DNA of 64,000 nt from Rhizobium ecuadorense (GTDB lineage: Bacteria > Pseudomonadota > Alphaproteobacteria > Rhizobiales > Rhizobiaceae): the NCBI RefSeq assembly GCF_001187535.1, contig NZ_LFIO01001579.1, positions 1 through 64,000 on the forward strand, written 5' to 3'. This document shows positions 9,153 to 17,583 of the stretch, one piece after another (position 1 is the stretch's first letter; every line of letters starts with the position of its first letter). A program made the translations under genes and the position numbers. The notes below the pieces were generated by a model that had not been told where the DNA came from, searched no databases, and saw only the letters and a list, made by a program, of their open reading frames with translations.

Positions 9153-9347
9153 TCAGGTTTCCCGAGAGGTCGGATTCGCGACAAGTGTCGAACCGGGACC
9201 GGCTGCCTTCGGCTTAGTCTTGGCTCTGATGGGGATTCTCAAGCCTTGTGTCGGCTGCGGCCCGTAGCGCTTGGCGAACCATTTCCTGTCAAGAACGGAC
9301 GATATCTGCGCCTCGCGCAACAGGCCACCGTCGATAGCAAAAATCAC
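9153..9347 (-). CDS. Possible small protein coupled to the upstream gene (tentative)
   Basis: 64 codons from a GTG that overlaps the stop of the preceding gene (GTGA at 9344-9347). The product is basic and rich in Pro/Lys near the C-terminus (IPIRAKTKPKAAGP). There is no ribosome site, so it would depend on translational coupling. The overlap is the only argument for it; it could be a chance reading frame. Confidence 0.25.
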   Translation of the reverse strand: MIFAIDGGLLREAQISSVLDRKWFAKRYGPQPTQGLRIPIRAKTKPKAAGPGSTLVANPTSRET

Positions 9348-9853
9348 GTTTGGAAAAAGCTTATCTGATAATCTTCGAATTCATCGGGCGATTCCGGCTG
9401 AACAAACTCCACGACGAATGTACGATCAGGAAATTGCCACCCAAGCTTTGCGATGTAGATTTCGCGCAGGCGTTCGCCCAGGATCGCCAGCTTGTCGCCG
9501 GCGACATCTATGCATGCCGAGTGCTGAATGTCAGCGATGTGAAAATGATTCATGACCCATTCGATAGACTGGCGCGTTGCCTCAGCATTTCGTTCAAAGG
9601 ATCGTAAGCCCTCCAAATTGAAACCATCAACGAGAATATATTTTTCAAACTCGACGAAGCGAGGCCAGAATATCTCTGCATAGCCTACGGCGAGCGAGAA
9701 GTTCCCGCTGTTGGCGGTCCAGTCTCCGAGGCTGATCCCTCGACCATCATTCCAGGCGGCGAGCTCTGATTTCATACTATCTGGAATGTTCGCCAATCGT
9801 CCCCTCCCCGTCATGTAAACGTACCGAGACGAGAAAAGCCTAACTCGTCGCAT
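9344..9853 (-). CDS. Hypothetical protein of about 169 aa
   Basis: The product is soluble and acidic (KYILVDGFNLEGLRSF, MNHFHIADIQHSACIDV). Codons are noticeably more AT-rich than in the neighbours (many ATA, TTT and GAA), which hints at transfer. ATG codons at residues 14 and 27 are alternative starts. I recognise no domain. The divergent two-component pair begins about 130 nt away. A small second reading frame overlaps its stop codon, so this may be one of a pair of accessory genes. Confidence 0.55.
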   Translation of the reverse strand: MRRVRLFSSRYVYMTGRGRLANIPDSMKSELAAWNDGRGISLGDWTANSGNFSLAVGYAEIFWPRFVEFEKYILVDGFNLEGLRSFERNAEATRQSIEWVMNHFHIADIQHSACIDVAGDKLAILGERLREIYIAKLGWQFPDRTFVVEFVQPESPDEFEDYQISFFQT

Positions 9854-9912
9854 CTTTCAAGGAACGGTGGGAAACTCTTGAAGTCCGGTTGCGACGTCGA
9901 CCACGCCCCCAC

Positions 9913-9928
9913 CTTACAAATCCGTAAG
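9913..9928. promoter_or_regulatory. Candidate operator upstream of the two-component pair
   Basis: Perfect inverted repeat CTTAC-N6-GTAAG, 60 nt before the response-regulator start. OmpR-type regulators often bind short repeats like this in their own promoters. Autoregulation is inferred from position only. Confidence 0.4.
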
Positions 9929-9987
9929 TTGTCGCCCAGCCGCCCGCTCCGCTAGATTGCCCCGCCATACCGGGAATGATCGGGCTG

Positions 9988-10665
9988 ATGCGGATCCTGC
10001 TTATCGAGGACGATCGGAAGACGTCGGATTATATCGCCAAGGGCCTTTCCGAGGCAGGCCATGTCTGCGACGTGGTCGGCGACGGGCGCGATGGGTTGTT
10101 TCAGGCGCAGCGCGAGGCCTATGACGTCATCGTCGTCGATCGCATGCTGCCGGGGCTCGATGGGCTGGCGATCGTTCGATCGCTCCGGGCTGCCAAGGTC
10201 GGCACATCGGCGCTGTTCCTGACCTCGATCGGCGGCGTCGACGACCGGGTCGAGGGGCTGGAGGCGGGCGGCGACGATTATCTCACCAAGCCCTTTGCCT
10301 TCTCCGAGCTTCTGGCCCGCGTCAACGCGCTCGGCCGGCGGCCGCCGGTGCAGGAGCAGAAGACGGTGCTGAAGGTTGCCGATCTCGAGCTCGATCTGAT
10401 CCGCCGCGAGGCGCGGCGCGCCGGCCAGGTGATCGAGCTGCAGCCGCGCGAATTCACCCTGCTCGAGGTGCTGATGCGCGGCGAAGGCCGGGTCCTCACC
10501 AAGACGATGCTGTTGGAGCGGGTTTGGGATTTCCACTTCGATCCGAAGACCAGCGTCGTCGAGACCCATATCAGCCGCTTGCGGGCGAAGGTCGACAGGC
10601 CGTTCCAGGCCCAGCTCCTGCACACGGTCCGCAACACCGGCTACAGCCTGCATGCGCCGCGTTAG
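9988..10665 (+). CDS. OmpR-family response regulator
   Basis: 225 aa from MRILLIEDD; an ATG 12 nt earlier is also possible. Receiver domain: acidic pocket EDD at residues 7-9, phospho-acceptor Asp51 in VIVVDRMLPG, Lys101 in DYLTKPF. Residues about 128-222 are an OmpR/PhoB winged helix (LQPREFTLLEVLMRGEG through VVETHISRLRAKVD, ending TVRNTGYSL). Its partner kinase starts 6 nt downstream, so the two are co-transcribed. A CTTAC-N6-GTAAG palindrome lies in the promoter region. The layout resembles envelope- or metal-stress systems, but no target gene is adjacent. Confidence 0.93.
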   Translation: MRILLIEDDRKTSDYIAKGLSEAGHVCDVVGDGRDGLFQAQREAYDVIVVDRMLPGLDGLAIVRSLRAAKVGTSALFLTSIGGVDDRVEGLEAGGDDYLTKPFAFSELLARVNALGRRPPVQEQKTVLKVADLELDLIRREARRAGQVIELQPREFTLLEVLMRGEGRVLTKTMLLERVWDFHFDPKTSVVETHISRLRAKVDRPFQAQLLHTVRNTGYSLHAPR

Positions 10666-10671
10666 AAAGGG

Positions 10672-12069
10672 ATGATTTTTCCCGACCGCACACGCTTTTC
10701 GGCATCCTTCTCCAGCCTGCGCCGGAGCACGCCGTTCCGGCTTGCCGTCACCTTCGGCGTGCTCTTCGTCGTCACCTTCTTTCTGAGCGGCGCGGTCATC
10801 TATCACATGCTGGACCTCGGCCTTTCCCGCGATCTCGAACAGTCGCTGACCGAGATGAATTCGCTCATCGTCTCCACCTACGAGCCCGGTGACACCCAGG
10901 ATCTGGTCAACACGCTGAACAATTATGCGAGCTTCCAGTCGACCTCGGACGGGCTTTATTCGCTGACCGACCATGCCGGCAAAAAACTCGCCGGCAATTT
11001 CGCCGCACCGCCCATCCCGAACGGCGTCTATACCGTCCGCTCGCGCGATGTCGGGCTGAAGGGTCACGAACGTTACCGCATGCAGGTGTCGACGATCGGC
11101 CCCTACAGCCTGGTGGTCGGCGAAAACTTCAACGATGTCGACGAGATGCTGCGGATCGTGCTCGAAAGTTTCGAATGGGCGGCAGCGATCGTCGTGGCGA
11201 CGGCGATCGGCGGCGGCGTGTTTCTCGCCGTTCGCGCCCAGGCGCGGCTGGACAGGGTGGCCCTCACCATGAACGATGTCTCCCACGGCGCGCTCGACGC
11301 CCGCATTCCGATCAGCGGCAATGGCGACGATCTCGATACGGTGGCGATCCAGATCAACGCGGCGCTGGTGCGGCTGCAGAGCCTGGTCGAGAGCATGCGG
11401 CAGGTGAGCAGCGATATCGCCCATGATCTGAAAACCCCGCTGAACCGGCTGCGGCTGACGCTCGATGCCGCGGTGGCGGGCAATGACCGGCAGGCGGATG
11501 TCTCAGCCCTTCTCGACGAGGCGAGAAACGAGAGCGACCGGATCAACGCCACCTTCGAAGCGCTGCTGCGCATCTCGCAGATCGAGGCCGGCGCCCGCAA
11601 GGAGCGTTTCCAGGCGACCGATCTCGACGCCGTGCTGGCGGTGATTTCGGAAGTCTATGTCGATGTCGCCGAAGATGCGCAGAAATCGCTGACGATAACG
11701 GCGCGCACTCCCGCCATCATCCGCGGCGACCGCGATCTGCTGACGCAGCTGATCGCCAACCTGGTGGAGAATGCGATCAACCACTGCCCGGCCGGAACGG
11801 TGATCACGGTTTCGCTGCGCAGCAAAGCCGATCGCGCCATCCTCTCCGTCGCCGATAGCGGCCCCGGCATTCCCGCCGGCGAAAGGGAAAAAGTCTTCCG
11901 GCGGCTCTACCGGCTGGACAAAAGCCGCACGACACCCGGAAGCGGGCTCGGGCTCAGCCTCGTCAAGGCGATCGCCGAGCTGCACGCGGCCGAGATCACC
12001 ATGGCCGACAATCACCCCGGCCTCATCGTCTCGATCGCCTTTCCGCTACTCCCGGCGGAGCGAACCTGA
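10672..12069 (+). CDS. Sensor histidine kinase, HAMP-HisKA-HATPase
   Basis: 465 aa, partner of the regulator 6 nt upstream. First membrane helix near residues 22-45 (FGVLFVVTFFLSGAVIY), a periplasmic segment of about 120 residues, second helix (AAAIVVATAIGGGVFLAV), then HAMP. The phospho-acceptor is His251 in DIAHDLKTPLNRLRL. N-box NLVENAINHC, G1-box DSGPGIP and G2-box GSGLGLSLVKAI are all present, so it should be active. The last 58 nt overlap, on the opposite strand, the end of the glycosyltransferase gene. The signal sensed is unknown. Confidence 0.93.
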   Translation: MIFPDRTRFSASFSSLRRSTPFRLAVTFGVLFVVTFFLSGAVIYHMLDLGLSRDLEQSLTEMNSLIVSTYEPGDTQDLVNTLNNYASFQSTSDGLYSLTDHAGKKLAGNFAAPPIPNGVYTVRSRDVGLKGHERYRMQVSTIGPYSLVVGENFNDVDEMLRIVLESFEWAAAIVVATAIGGGVFLAVRAQARLDRVALTMNDVSHGALDARIPISGNGDDLDTVAIQINAALVRLQSLVESMRQVSSDIAHDLKTPLNRLRLTLDAAVAGNDRQADVSALLDEARNESDRINATFEALLRISQIEAGARKERFQATDLDAVLAVISEVYVDVAEDAQKSLTITARTPAIIRGDRDLLTQLIANLVENAINHCPAGTVITVSLRSKADRAILSVADSGPGIPAGEREKVFRRLYRLDKSRTTPGSGLGLSLVKAIAELHAAEITMADNHPGLIVSIAFPLLPAERT

Positions 12070-12869
12070 CCCCCAATCCTCGACGCCGCGAGACGGCGGA
12101 AGCGGGCGGTAAAGCGGCGGATTTCGGCCGCCGCGCGATAGGGCAGAACGCTCCACGGCCGGCGGCGGCCGAGCCGATAGGCCGAAAGCCCTGCCTGGAT
12201 CTGCGAGCAGGCATCCGCTCTTTGGCTGACCGGCAACGGATCGACGAAGCAGGCGCTCAGGCCCTCGTCGAATTCCAGATCGAAGGCGAGATCATAGGGC
12301 AGCCGCATCGGCAGCAGGGCGCCTGCAATCCAGCCCGCCGCCTTGCGGTTGATCAGATAGGCGCCGGAGCCCTTCTCGCGGGTCAGCGCAATGGCAAGCG
12401 AGCGCGACGCCGTCAGCGGCGCCACGTGATGCTTGCGCCCGGTATTGACGGTGGAAAGACGCAGGATGTCCCAGCGCCTCTGATGCTGCAGCGCCGCCTC
12501 GAGCACCTCGGCGAGATCATCGTCGAAATCGAGGTCGTCTTCCAGAATGAGCGCGAATTCGGCATTGCCGGAGAGGAAGCGCCTGGCGCATTCGACATGG
12601 CTGAAAAAACAGCCGATCTCGAAAGGGTTCGGCCACCGGCCATGCCGGCTCAGATAGGCGGCTTCGTCAAAATCCGGATGCGGCAGGCTGAGCGCCGCAC
12701 CATCCACCGCCGCCACCCGCTCGAAGGCCAGGCCGATGCCGGAAAGCAGGCGCTCCATCCGAAACCGCCGCAACGGCGCCCGATCGAGATTGATCAGATA
12801 GGTATCGACCCGCAGGCTGACCGGATGGATCGCCGGCATCAGGGCGGCGGGTGTGGCGCGCATGTTCAT
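12012..12869 (-). CDS. Glycosyltransferase family 25 (LPS-type) protein
   Basis: 285 aa. The family hallmarks are present: VDTYLINLDRAPLRR near residue 21, EIGCFFSHVECAR near residue 85, and the acidic metal/nucleotide-sugar motif LILEDDLDF near 108. GT25 enzymes add sugars, often galactose, to lipopolysaccharide or lipooligosaccharide at the inner membrane. The C-terminal third (RLGRRRPWSVLPYRAAAEIRR) is basic, consistent with membrane association. The gene converges on the histidine kinase with a 58-nt overlap and has no partner from an LPS cluster, so its place in the surface pathway is unknown. Confidence 0.85.
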   Translation of the reverse strand: MNMRATPAALMPAIHPVSLRVDTYLINLDRAPLRRFRMERLLSGIGLAFERVAAVDGAALSLPHPDFDEAAYLSRHGRWPNPFEIGCFFSHVECARRFLSGNAEFALILEDDLDFDDDLAEVLEAALQHQRRWDILRLSTVNTGRKHHVAPLTASRSLAIALTREKGSGAYLINRKAAGWIAGALLPMRLPYDLAFDLEFDEGLSACFVDPLPVSQRADACSQIQAGLSAYRLGRRRPWSVLPYRAAAEIRRFTARFRRLAASRIGGQVRSAGSSGKAIETMRPG

Positions 12870-13068
12870 GAGTGAGCTGGCCTTCGACTTGGCAACGACT
12901 GCGCCAAACCTGCGCCGGAAAACTCACGGGCACCTCGCCGGGGCTATACATTTTCGTAAGGTGCGGGTGTCTGCACGCGATCGCCGATCCTCAACCCAAT
13001 TTGCAGCCCTTGGAAATCCCGCCGATTCAAGACAAAATCATCCCGCTTTAGCTTTTGGGGAGACTCTG

Positions 13069-13542
13069 ATGGAAGATCACGAGCCGTTTTTGCGCGAGGC
13101 GATTGCGCTCTCGAAATCCGCGATGGACCGGGGCGACGAACCATTCGGCTCGGTGCTGGTGAAGGACGGCGTGGTCATCCTGCGCGCCGAAAACAGCGTC
13201 TTCACCGGCCACGATATGACCAACCACGCCGAGATGAACCTGGTGAAATCTGCGGCGCAGCACTACGACACCGGTTTTCTCGCCGACTGCACGCTCTACA
13301 CCAGCACGGAGCCGTGCGCGATGTGCTCCGGGGCGATCTACTGGTCGGGCATCGGGCATATGGTGTTTGCGTGCTCCGAAACCCGGCTTGGCGAGATCGC
13401 CGGCATCGGGTTGAACGTGCCGAGCCGGGCAGTGCTGCAGACCGGCGCGCGCATCGTCACCGTGGTTGGCCCGACGAACCTCGAAGCCGAAGCCGCCGCG
13501 GTGCATCAGAAGTTCTGGCCGAAACATCTGGGCAAGGCTTAA
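13069..13542 (+). CDS. Zinc-dependent nucleoside/nucleobase deaminase
   Basis: 157 aa from the ATG at 13069, with GGGGAGA 6 nt upstream. This is the cytidine/deoxycytidylate deaminase fold: zinc ligand and proton donor in TNHAEMNLV, the two zinc cysteines in TEPCAMCSGAIYWSG. The arrangement is closer to the guanine deaminase / TadA branch than to cytidine deaminases. It hydrolyses an exocyclic amine of a purine or pyrimidine. TadA itself is essential and usually encoded elsewhere, so this is probably a base-salvage paralogue. Confidence 0.85.
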   Translation: MEDHEPFLREAIALSKSAMDRGDEPFGSVLVKDGVVILRAENSVFTGHDMTNHAEMNLVKSAAQHYDTGFLADCTLYTSTEPCAMCSGAIYWSGIGHMVFACSETRLGEIAGIGLNVPSRAVLQTGARIVTVVGPTNLEAEAAAVHQKFWPKHLGKA

Positions 13543-13569
13543 CCTCAGCCGGGAATTTGGCGCCCTGAT

Positions 13570-13606
13570 CTCCGTCCTCCCAGGCTTCGAGCCTGGGATC
13601 CATGCC
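13570..13606. repeat. Palindromic intergenic repeat, family A
   Basis: Hairpin CCCAGGCTTCGAGCCTGGGA with the usual CTCCGTC lead-in, next to a family B element. Confidence 0.6.
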
Positions 13607-13667
13607 CGCTGCTGAGAGGGTCGTTTGGGAAAGAAATGCTTTCCTCGAACTGGGAGATTGCCGCGCG

Positions 13668-13808
13668 CTCCTCATCCGGCTGCCGCCACCTTCTCCCCGC
13701 TCGCGGGGCGAAGGGGATATGCCGCAACCTCTCCGTCCCTCACCAACGTCTCGCAGGGCACGTCCCCTCTCCCCGTTTTACGGGGAGAGGGTTAGGGTGA
13801 GGGGCAGC
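13668..13808. repeat. Rhizobium mosaic intergenic element (RIME-like, family B)
   Basis: About 140 bp beginning CCTCATCCGGCTGCCGCC, with a CTTCTCCCCGC hairpin in the first half and a CTCTCCCCGTTTTACGGGGAGAG hairpin type in the second, ending TTAGGGTGAGGGGCA. Close copies lie at 26882-27023, 28579-28720, 35488-35626 and, reversed, 50554-50693. This matches the general description of RIME elements. Confidence 0.8.
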
Positions 13809-13926
13809 CATGCGCTCTGCGGCGGCTTGCATCTACCAGCGTTTCTCGCAAAAATGGTACGGCTGCCCCTTAGTCAAACACGCATGACCGAACGCAATCG
13901 TCCGACACCCCACGGAAAGGCAAACC

Positions 13927-14622
13927 ATGGCCGAGAATGACTATGATGCCTTCGCGGCGGCTTATGACGCGGATAATGAGGCCAATGCCTGGAATGCCTA
14001 TTACGAGCGGCCGGCCATTCTTGCCTTGGTCGGCGAGGTCGCCGGGCGTTCCGTGCTCGATGCCGGCTGCGGCGGCGGGGCGCATGCGACAGCGCTTGTC
14101 GAGCGCGGGGCCGTGGTGACCGGGATCGATGCCAGTGCCGGCATGCTGCAGATCGCGCAACGCCGCCTGGAAGGACGCGCGCGCCTGCTGCAGGCGGATC
14201 TCGGTGAAGCACTGCCCTTCGAGGATCAAGCGTTCGAGCTGATCCTCGCCTCGCTCGTCCTGCATTATCTGCCGGACTGGTCGGCGCCGCTCCGGGAATT
14301 CAGCCGGCTGCTGCCGAAAGGCGGCCGCCTGGTTTTCTCCACCCACCATCCCTTCATGGATCACCCGTCGAGCGGCCACGACAATTATTTCGAGACCTAC
14401 AGCTTCGACGAGACCTGGCAGCGCGGCGGACTGGAGATCGCCATGCGCTTCTGGCACCGGCCGCTGCACGCCATGTTCGACGCCCTCAAGGCGGCCGGAT
14501 TTCAGATCGATATCGTCAGCGAACCCCAGCCCGATCCTCGCGCCGCCGCGCTGTTTCCGCAGGCCTACCGGAGCCTGACGGCGACGCCGCGGTTCCTGTT
14601 CTTTTCGGTGGTGAAAGGATGA
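13927..14622 (+). CDS. Class I SAM-dependent methyltransferase
   Basis: 231 aa. The SAM-binding motif I is VLDAGCGGGAHATALVERG, followed by the acidic end of strand 2 (VTGIDASAGML) and the motif LILASLVLHYLPDW. Fold and order fit the UbiE/COQ5-like small-molecule methyltransferases. The AAGGCAAACC just before the ATG is a fair ribosome site. No biosynthetic cluster surrounds it, so the methyl acceptor cannot be assigned. Confidence 0.88.
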   Translation: MAENDYDAFAAAYDADNEANAWNAYYERPAILALVGEVAGRSVLDAGCGGGAHATALVERGAVVTGIDASAGMLQIAQRRLEGRARLLQADLGEALPFEDQAFELILASLVLHYLPDWSAPLREFSRLLPKGGRLVFSTHHPFMDHPSSGHDNYFETYSFDETWQRGGLEIAMRFWHRPLHAMFDALKAAGFQIDIVSEPQPDPRAAALFPQAYRSLTATPRFLFFSVVKG

Positions 14623-14665
14623 TGATGTGGGTGACGACGGGTTTTCAAGCGGCTTGCGCCCGCTG

Positions 14666-15064
14666 CTACGAGCTTTCGGGCTCGACGACGTCCTCATCAA
14701 AGCGACCGCGCCTGAGAAAAATATCGGCCGCCTGCTTGGCGATCGGCAGAATGCGCTTCGGCCATCCGGTTGAAATCAGGTCATCGTCGGTCATGAAGCG
14801 TGGAGTGGCATCGCAGGCGTCCCGCATTGCCGCAAGAACTCTTTCAGCTGCCTCGGTTTCCTGATCGGTCATCGTAGAGAGGAGCTGAATCGGACCTTCA
14901 TCGGGGAACCAGTCGAAGAAGTAATTGAAATATTCCGCCCATCCAAGGTCTCTGACGGCTTCGTCGCCCTTTGACAAAACGTCGAAGAGCTCGATGAAGC
15001 GATTTCGGATGCGCTGATCCAGGAGACGGGGAGCGATAGCATCGGTCATCCGCTTTTGAAACAT
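14666..15064 (-). CDS. Hypothetical protein of about 132 aa
   Basis: Product begins MFQKRMTDAIAPRLLD (start at 15064, or at 15049 from the next Met); the frame stays open further upstream, but that part reads as low-quality, arginine-rich sequence. It is acidic and helical, with WAEYFNYFFDWFPDEG and TMTDQETEAAERVLAAM segments. The overall pattern faintly recalls the SCO4402-type family, but I would not assign it. It converges on the methyltransferase gene, 43 nt away. Confidence 0.55.
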   Translation of the reverse strand: MFQKRMTDAIAPRLLDQRIRNRFIELFDVLSKGDEAVRDLGWAEYFNYFFDWFPDEGPIQLLSTMTDQETEAAERVLAAMRDACDATPRFMTDDDLISTGWPKRILPIAKQAADIFLRRGRFDEDVVEPESS

Positions 15065-15356
15065 ATCGGTAGTCGAAGTACAACTGACGCCAATCGTGAG
15101 CCGTTGAGACAAGGCGCGGATACCTTTGAGGCCGTCATCACCGGCCGCTGAAAATATCTGGCGACGCGGCGAAGATGGCACGCGACAAATCAAAATTTTC
15201 CGGCGGCGCGGGAACAAGAAGCGCCTGAAATCGTAAGTATGATGGGCCGTGTGGAGGTGCGTCATAACACAGCCATGCACTTCGATACTCTGCGCGGCCC
15301 ACTCCTGTTACACGCCACAATAGAAGCGTGTCACATTCTTTCAACGGCGCTCCCGC

Positions 15357-15606
15357 TCCCCTCCGTCATCCCCAGGCCTTGAACCCCGGCTGTTCGGTTG
15401 GCGCCGGTGGCTGGCCAAGCCCCCTCCCCAACTGCGAGGAAGATTGACCTCGCTCGCAAATGTTGCGCTCGATCGGCAAGGCGTTTGTCGAAAGTGCCCC
15501 CAACCTCCGTCATCCCAGGCCTTGAGCCTGGGATCCACGCCGCAGCTGATGGAGGCCGGCGTGGATCCTCGGGTCAAGCCCGAGGAGGACGGAGAGTGGG
15601 GTGAGC
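15357..15606. repeat. Cluster of family A palindromic repeats
   Basis: A degenerate copy at 15357-15395 and a complete two-hairpin copy at 15508-15606 (CCAGGCCTTGAGCCTGG and CTCGGGTCAAGCCCGAG). Together they fill most of the gene-free stretch between 15065 and 15727; I see no gene there. Confidence 0.7.
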
Positions 15607-15727
15607 GCCGGGCAAACACAGCATTGGCGGATGGAGAAGGGGCCAGTTTCGCTACGGTCTTGCAAAGGCAGTCATCCGCATTCATGCCGCCAAATCGACG
15701 ACTGACACGCGCCCCACCGCCCCCTCA

Positions 15728-16321
15728 TCACCCACCCTTCGCCCCGCGCAGCGCGATCAACCCCCGCCGCAGCCACAGCAATTGCTGCGGCGGCATCTGG
15801 CGCAGATGTTCGTAGTCCATCACCGTGACGTTGTAGACGGTGCTGCGCACCTGCGGGCCGTCCTGGCAGCGCAGCAGGATGGCCTGCAGGGCCATCATGC
15901 GGTTGCTGGCTTTGCGGGCGCGGTCGGCGAGGCTTTCGGTGACTTCGCCTTCGTGGCCCTTGACGGAAAAGAGCGATTGCGCCCTGGGGCTCGGGGCCGG
16001 GATGCCGGTGGTCTTGTGGTAGCGGGCCATGGCTTCGGCATAATCGTCGCCGGCCTGACGCTGCTCTGCGGAAATCAGGCCGTCGAGGAACATGCGCCCC
16101 AGCGTATAACCGGCAAACGGGCTCTTGACCGTCTCGTCGTCGACCGTTCGGCCGAAGCCGTGGATGCGGCGGCGGGCTGCTATCGCGACGCTGATATTGT
16201 CCTTCTCGGTCTCGAACGGCTTGATCTTGCCGCAGGGAAAACGCTCGACATTTGCCTTGCGCGGCCGGCCGGCGCCCTTGTTTGCCCGTGCCGTCTTTAT
16301 CTTGGCTGCTTTGCCACCCAT
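15728..16321 (-). CDS. Hypothetical protein, last gene of the phage-like leftward operon
   Basis: 197 aa from the ATG at 16321, with AGGAAGGA upstream and 14 nt after the LuxR-type gene. The N-terminus is basic (KIKTARANKGAGRPRK), as in DNA-binding tails. The middle contains GYTLGRMFLDGLISAEQRQAG and a region SNRMMALQAILLRC. I recognise no family. Tight spacing puts it in the same operon as the six HTH, zinc-ribbon and unknown genes upstream, so a phage-derived regulatory or packaging role is possible but unproven. Confidence 0.7.
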   Translation of the reverse strand: MGGKAAKIKTARANKGAGRPRKANVERFPCGKIKPFETEKDNISVAIAARRRIHGFGRTVDDETVKSPFAGYTLGRMFLDGLISAEQRQAGDDYAEAMARYHKTTGIPAPSPRAQSLFSVKGHEGEVTESLADRARKASNRMMALQAILLRCQDGPQVRSTVYNVTVMDYEHLRQMPPQQLLWLRRGLIALRGAKGG

Positions 16322-16335
16322 GCTGATTGTCCTTC

Positions 16336-16548
16336 CTATCGAATGATGCCGTTGCGCAGTGCGGCGGCGACCAGTGCGGTGTCTTTGAAGACGCCGAGTC
16401 TCGCCTTGGCGTTGGCGATGTGCGTGTTCACGGTGATGGGGGAGATGCCGAGAATGGTGCCGATCTCGGCGGCGGTCTTTCCGGCCGCCATCCAGCCGAT
16501 GATTTCGGTTTCGCGCGGGGTGATGTTGCTCTTGATGGCCGGGCTCAT
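16336..16548 (-). CDS. Stand-alone LuxR/GerE-type helix-turn-helix protein
   Basis: 70 aa, only the DNA-binding domain: ITPRETEIIGWMAAGKTAAE then IGTILGISPITVNTHIANAKARLG, a classic GerE helix-turn-helix without a receiver or autoinducer domain. Its ATG overlaps the stop codon of the GcrA-like gene (ATGA), indicating translational coupling. Such minimal LuxR proteins can act as small repressors or activators. It belongs to the leftward operon opposite the S24 repressor gene. Confidence 0.85.
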   Translation of the reverse strand: MSPAIKSNITPRETEIIGWMAAGKTAAEIGTILGISPITVNTHIANAKARLGVFKDTALVAAALRNGIIR

Positions 16549-16838
16549 GATGCCGGCCCATCGATGCAGGGCACCCGCGGCATCGTCACCTCAGCCCCCG
16601 ACAAGGTCACCCGCGTGACGCGGTCGGGGTGGCGGATCGGCGCCGGCGCCTCGCAGGTCTCGGGCGGCGGCCGGGTGACTTGCCGTGCGGGAAACCTGTC
16701 GCGGTTGCGGTGCGTCATGTTGATGACGGTGTTCTTCTTCGAGCCGAACAGATTGGCGATCTCTCTTGCCGAGAGCCCCTGCTGCCAGAGCTTCTGCGCC
16801 TTGACGATCTTGTCTTCCGTCCAGAACAGGCTTCTCAC
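16545..16838 (-). CDS. GcrA-like cell-cycle-type DNA-binding protein
   Basis: 97 aa from a GTG at 16838, chosen for the perfect GAGGAGG ribosome site 7 nt upstream. Residues 5-50 (WTEDKIVKAQKLWQQGLSAR then EIANLFG) match the N-terminal HTH of GcrA, the Caulobacter and Rhizobium regulator that recognises methylated GANTC promoters with sigma-70. The C-terminal region differs from canonical GcrA and is short, so this is a second, phage-type GcrA homologue; alphaproteobacterial phages commonly carry such copies. It overlaps both neighbours (GTGA upstream, ATGA downstream). Confidence 0.8.
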   Translation of the reverse strand: MRSLFWTEDKIVKAQKLWQQGLSAREIANLFGSKKNTVINMTHRNRDRFPARQVTRPPPETCEAPAPIRHPDRVTRVTLSGAEVTMPRVPCIDGPAS

Positions 16839-17272
16839 CTCAATGCCTCCTCGTGTCGTGTGGCTCGTGCAATGATCGGGTTGTCGGGAAACATTTTCGC
16901 CAGCTCCCGCTTGGCGCTGCGGCTGCCGTTCGCCGCGTCGCGCAGCAGCTGCATCTTGTAGGCCGCGACTTTCGGCTGCGGCGGCTCGGGCACCCGCTCG
17001 ACGCGCGGGCGGCTTTGCGCCGCGATGGCCGCCTGCTGCCGGCGGCATTGCTCGGCGAAACTGGCCGAGCTCGGTGCGAAGGCGCGGTTATGATTCCTGA
17101 CCTTTCCTGAAATGAAGAGTTTGGCCGCCTGCCAGACGGCCTCCAGCGGGATGCCGTCGATGGCCAGCAGATAGGCGCGGATCTGCATGTCGGGATCAAT
17201 GCCTGCGGATGCCGGGAAACCCGAAAGCATCCCCGCTATGATCTTCACCGGAGAGGAAATCTCTTGCGGCAT
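16835..17272 (-). CDS. Hypothetical protein, possibly phage replication-related
   Basis: 145 aa from the ATG at 17272, with GAAGGAC upstream. The pattern MQIRAYLLAIDGIPLEAVWQ, then AAKLFISG and FAPSSASFAEQC, is reminiscent of the N-terminal domain of phage helicase-loader or replisome-organiser proteins, which share a Y-x-x-x-L-x-x-(I/L)P pattern and an aPs motif. That is a resemblance by eye only. It overlaps the gene upstream by 77 nt and the GcrA-like gene downstream by 4 nt. Confidence 0.65.
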   Translation of the reverse strand: MPQEISSPVKIIAGMLSGFPASAGIDPDMQIRAYLLAIDGIPLEAVWQAAKLFISGKVRNHNRAFAPSSASFAEQCRRQQAAIAAQSRPRVERVPEPPQPKVAAYKMQLLRDAANGSRSAKRELAKMFPDNPIIARATRHEEALR

Positions 17273-17561
17273 CGACTGTCGTCCTTCTCGTGCTGCTGTT
17301 GATCGACCCGGCTTCCCTCGCCTTCTCCTTGAGGTACCAGTCACATTTGATCGCCTGCCAGCCGCGGAAGATCTGCATTTCGGCAGCACCGGCCGGATCG
17401 CCGGTCAGCAGATATTCTCTGGCCTGGATGCGGGCGGCGTAAGCGGTCAGCGGTTTCCTCAGCGTGCGCTTGCGATGCTCGATGACGGCTGCCGCCAGTT
17501 CCTCCCCCAGCACCGGGCTGAGGATGTCCATGATCTCCTTGCTCATTGTTTCCTTCGCCAT
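17196..17561 (-). CDS. Hypothetical protein of the phage-like operon
   Basis: 121 aa from MAKETMSKEIMD, with AAGGA 9 nt before the ATG. The middle part (VIEHRKRTLRKPLTAYAARI and EMQIFRGWQAIKCDWY) is basic and helical and looks like a DNA-binding or replication-accessory segment of phage type. I cannot name a family. The long overlap with the next gene (77 nt) and the 22-nt gap to the gene before are typical of compact phage operons. Confidence 0.65.
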   Translation of the reverse strand: MAKETMSKEIMDILSPVLGEELAAAVIEHRKRTLRKPLTAYAARIQAREYLLTGDPAGAAEMQIFRGWQAIKCDWYLKEKAREAGSINSSTRRTTVDAARDFLSGEDHSGDAFGFPGIRRH

Positions 17562-17583
17562 GCCGTTTTCCTTTTTCGGTCGC

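Noticed and set aside
9952-11424. A 490-codon minus-strand frame across the two-component genes.
   Set aside because: Opposite-strand shadow of two well-supported genes; low-complexity His/Arg/Asp-rich product.
13668-13808. Family B hairpins as transcription terminators.
   Set aside because: Their stems end in A/G-rich sequence and not in a T-run, and identical copies occur in both orientations and at places with no gene end.
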